A stretch of DNA of 8,543 bases from Kingella oralis. Lineage in GTDB: Bacteria; Pseudomonadota; Gammaproteobacteria; Burkholderiales; Neisseriaceae. The notes under the pieces were generated by a model. It was given only the letters and a program-made list of their open reading frames with translations, was not told the origin of the DNA and searched no databases. Below, one piece after another: positions 5,019 to 8,543 of this stretch. The position numbers and the translations under genes are program-made. Location of the stretch: assembly GCA_905373195.1 (NCBI GenBank), contig CAJPSG010000025.1:1-8543 (forward strand), written 5' to 3'. Numbering within the stretch: the first letter of the stretch is position 1; each line of letters opens with the position of its first letter.

Positions 5019-5531
5019 ATGAATACGCAACCCATCCCCCGCCGCGCCGTGTATGCAGGCAGTTTTGACCCGCCCACCAATGGGCATTTATGGATGATAG
5101 CCGAAGCCCAACAGCTTTTTGACGAGCTGATTGTTGCCATCGGCATCAACCCCGACAAAAAAAGCAGCTACACCGTTGCTGAGCGCATCGCCTTTTTGCA
5201 AGACATGGCAAAGCCCTATCCCAACGTGCGCGTGGCATCGTATGAATATCAATTTTTGGTGAACTACGCCCACGACGTTGGCGCGGCGTTTATCGTGCGC
5301 GGCATCCGCTCCGCCGGCGATTATGAATACGAACGCGCCATGCGCCACATCAACGCCGATTTGCAGCCCGCCATCAAAACCGTGTTTTTGATGCCACCGC
5401 GCGAAATTGCCGAGATTTCGTCCACCATGGTGAAAGGGCTAGTTGGGCCCAAAGGCTGGCGCGAGATTGTAAAACGCTACGTTCCGCCCAGCGTGTACCA
5501 CAAAATCCTTGCCGACAACGCCGATAAATGA
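5019..5531 (+). CDS. coaD: Phosphopantetheine adenylyltransferase CoaD
   Basis: CoaD catalyses the penultimate step of coenzyme A synthesis, transferring AMP from ATP to 4'-phosphopantetheine to give dephospho-CoA. The 170-residue product is slightly longer than the common 160 or so. It shows the nucleotidyltransferase signature [12 protein letters not shown] (13-24, with the TxGH motif at 20-23), then [12 protein letters not shown] (38-49), [18 protein letters not shown] (91-108) and the ATP-binding SST (134-136) in [13 protein letters not shown]. The usual ISSSxVRE is replaced by ISSTMVKG, which I regard as a lineage variant rather than damage. The ATG at 5019 begins just before the conserved [11 protein letters not shown]. 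The frame remains open upstream to 4803, but that part overlaps the DUF1543 gene. There is no clear Shine-Dalgarno, so initiation probably depends on ribosomes finishing DUF1543 one base earlier. Confidence 0.94.
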   Translation: MNTQPIPRRAVYAGSFDPPTNGHLWMIAEAQQLFDELIVAIGINPDKKSSYTVAERIAFLQDMAKPYPNVRVASYEYQFLVNYAHDVGAAFIVRGIRSAGDYEYERAMRHINADLQPAIKTVFLMPPREIAEISSTMVKGLVGPKGWREIVKRYVPPSVYHKILADNADK

Positions 5532-5582
5532 TTTTCAGGCTGCCTTAATGTAAGCAACAAACAGCACAAGGCAGCCTGAAAA
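5532..5582 (+). terminator. DUS-pair terminator of coaD
   Basis: Exact DUS copies at 5534-5545 (-) and 5569-5580 (+) form a perfect 15-bp stem (5532-5546 with 5568-5582) with a 21-nt loop, starting immediately after the coaD TGA. The arms are in the opposite order to most pairs here, so the stem ends in AAAA and no T-run follows. This makes it a weaker intrinsic terminator. Confidence 0.55.
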
Positions 5583-5600
5583 CGTATCCTAGCAAGGCTA

Positions 5601-5609
5601 TGATATAAT
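5601..5609 (+). promoter_or_regulatory. Extended -10 promoter of MAPEG gene
   Basis: TGATATAAT is a perfect extended -10 (TG, one base, TATAAT). No convincing -35 lies 16-18 bp upstream, which is common for extended -10 promoters. Transcription would begin near 5616 and include the palindromic DUS in the leader. Confidence 0.65.
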
Positions 5610-5628
5610 TGCGCGTTTACATTCAAAC

Positions 5629-5653
5629 CCCTTTTCAGGCAGCCTGAAAAGGG
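5629..5653. repeat. 25-bp palindrome containing a DUS in the MAPEG leader
   Basis: Arms 5629-5640 and 5642-5653 are perfectly complementary around a single central A (5641). The exact DUS is at 5637-5648 on +, and the - strand reads AGGCTGCCTGAA. It ends 5 bp before the Shine-Dalgarno AAGGA (5659-5663) of the MAPEG gene. Confidence 0.85.
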
Positions 5654-5669
5654 CACACAAGGAATCCCC

Positions 5670-6053
5670 ATGACTTTCGCCTATTTCAGCATTTTCCTTT
5701 TCGCCTTGTTCAATTTATTCTGCTCCGTTGCCGCCAAAAAAGCCGCCAATATGCACGCCGCCGAAAACCACAACCCGCGCGAAATTCTCGCCCGCGCCAC
5801 AGGCAAAGCCGCACGCCTCAACGCCGCGCAACAAAACGGCTACGAAATGCTGCCGCTTTACGCCGCCGCCGTCATCATCGCCCACGCCACAGGCGAAGCC
5901 GCGCAAGGCACAATCAACTTTTGGGCAACCCTGTTTCTGCTTTCTCGCGTCGCCTTTATTTGGGCATACGCCCAAGACAAAGCCACCGCACGCTCCGCCA
6001 TTTGGAGCGTGGGCTTGGTTTGCGTGATAGCGTTGTTTATCGCCGCGTTCTAA
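5670..6053 (+). CDS. MAPEG-family small membrane protein
   Basis: The 127-residue integral membrane protein has about four hydrophobic segments, near 3-22, 58-75, 83-101 and 108-126. Between the first two lies the family hallmark ARATGKAARLNAAQQNGYE (41-59), followed by MLPLYAAAVIIAHATG. It matches the MAPEG pattern of an Arg-containing stretch, NAAxQNxxE, then a PL(F/Y)xAA helix. MAPEG proteins (membrane-associated proteins in eicosanoid and glutathione metabolism) include glutathione transferases and peroxidases, but many short bacterial members have no assigned reaction, so I give none. The start has a good Shine-Dalgarno (AAGGA, 6 nt before the ATG). It has its own extended -10 promoter, and no terminator hairpin separates it from gyrB 51 bp downstream, so read-through into gyrB is possible. 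Confidence 0.88.
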   Translation: MTFAYFSIFLFALFNLFCSVAAKKAANMHAAENHNPREILARATGKAARLNAAQQNGYEMLPLYAAAVIIAHATGEAAQGTINFWATLFLLSRVAFIWAYAQDKATARSAIWSVGLVCVIALFIAAF

Positions 6054-6055
6054 TG

Positions 6056-8510
<2,455 letters not shown>

Positions 8511-8527
8511 GCGATTGTTGTAATAAT

Positions 8528-8539
8528 AGGCAGCCTGAA
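8528..8539 (+). repeat. DUS downstream of gyrB, possibly half of a terminator
   Basis: An exact AGGCAGCCTGAA begins 18 bp past the gyrB stop, followed by AAAACG at the window edge. By analogy with the other gaps, its inverted partner may lie just beyond 8543. Confidence 0.8.
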
Positions 8540-8543
8540 AACG

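Overview
The window comes from a member of the Neisseriaceae, most likely a Kingella-type species. The main reason is the 12-mer AGGCAGCCTGAA, which is the DNA uptake sequence (DUS) dialect described for some Kingella species (AG-kingDUS). I count 19 exact copies in 8.5 kb, 13 on the + strand and 6 on the - strand, plus four copies with one mismatch. The proteins also read as betaproteobacterial. Species cannot be fixed from this window alone.

Layout. Positions 1-357 hold no convincing gene; they carry two DUS inverted pairs and a cluster of small hairpins. From 358 to 3024 four genes lie on the - strand. In transcription order they are a DUF971 protein (3024-2617), a rhomboid intramembrane serine protease (2510-1845), an Ala/Ser/Pro-rich lipoprotein whose start overlaps the rhomboid stop (1845-1219), and the methyltransferase ubiE (1095-358). 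A 291-bp divergent region (3025-3315) separates them from the + strand genes: a zinc alcohol dehydrogenase (3316-4386), a DUF1543 protein (4505-5017), coaD one base later (5019-5531), a small MAPEG-family membrane protein (5670-6053) and complete gyrB (6105-8510).

Function. This is mostly core housekeeping DNA: UbiE for ubiquinone/menaquinone methylation, CoaD for coenzyme A synthesis, GyrB for DNA supercoiling, and an alcohol dehydrogenase for aldehyde/alcohol interconversion. No phage, insertion sequence, CRISPR array, tRNA or rRNA is visible. The less well understood part is the DUF971/rhomboid/lipoprotein group.

Regulatory architecture. DUS copies are used heavily as inverted pairs in intergenic gaps, where they form probable Rho-independent terminators. 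One pair overlaps a good candidate promoter, with its -35 in the terminator loop. Three DUS copies are extended into the near-perfect palindrome TTTCAGGCAGCCTGAAA, which reads as the Kingella-type DUS on one strand and as the Simonsiella-type variant (AGGCTGCCTGAA) on the other. I see no clear new multi-gene system. The most interesting signals are these two-dialect palindromes, the Cys/His-rich tails on two divergent neighbours, and the translationally coupled rhomboid-lipoprotein pair.
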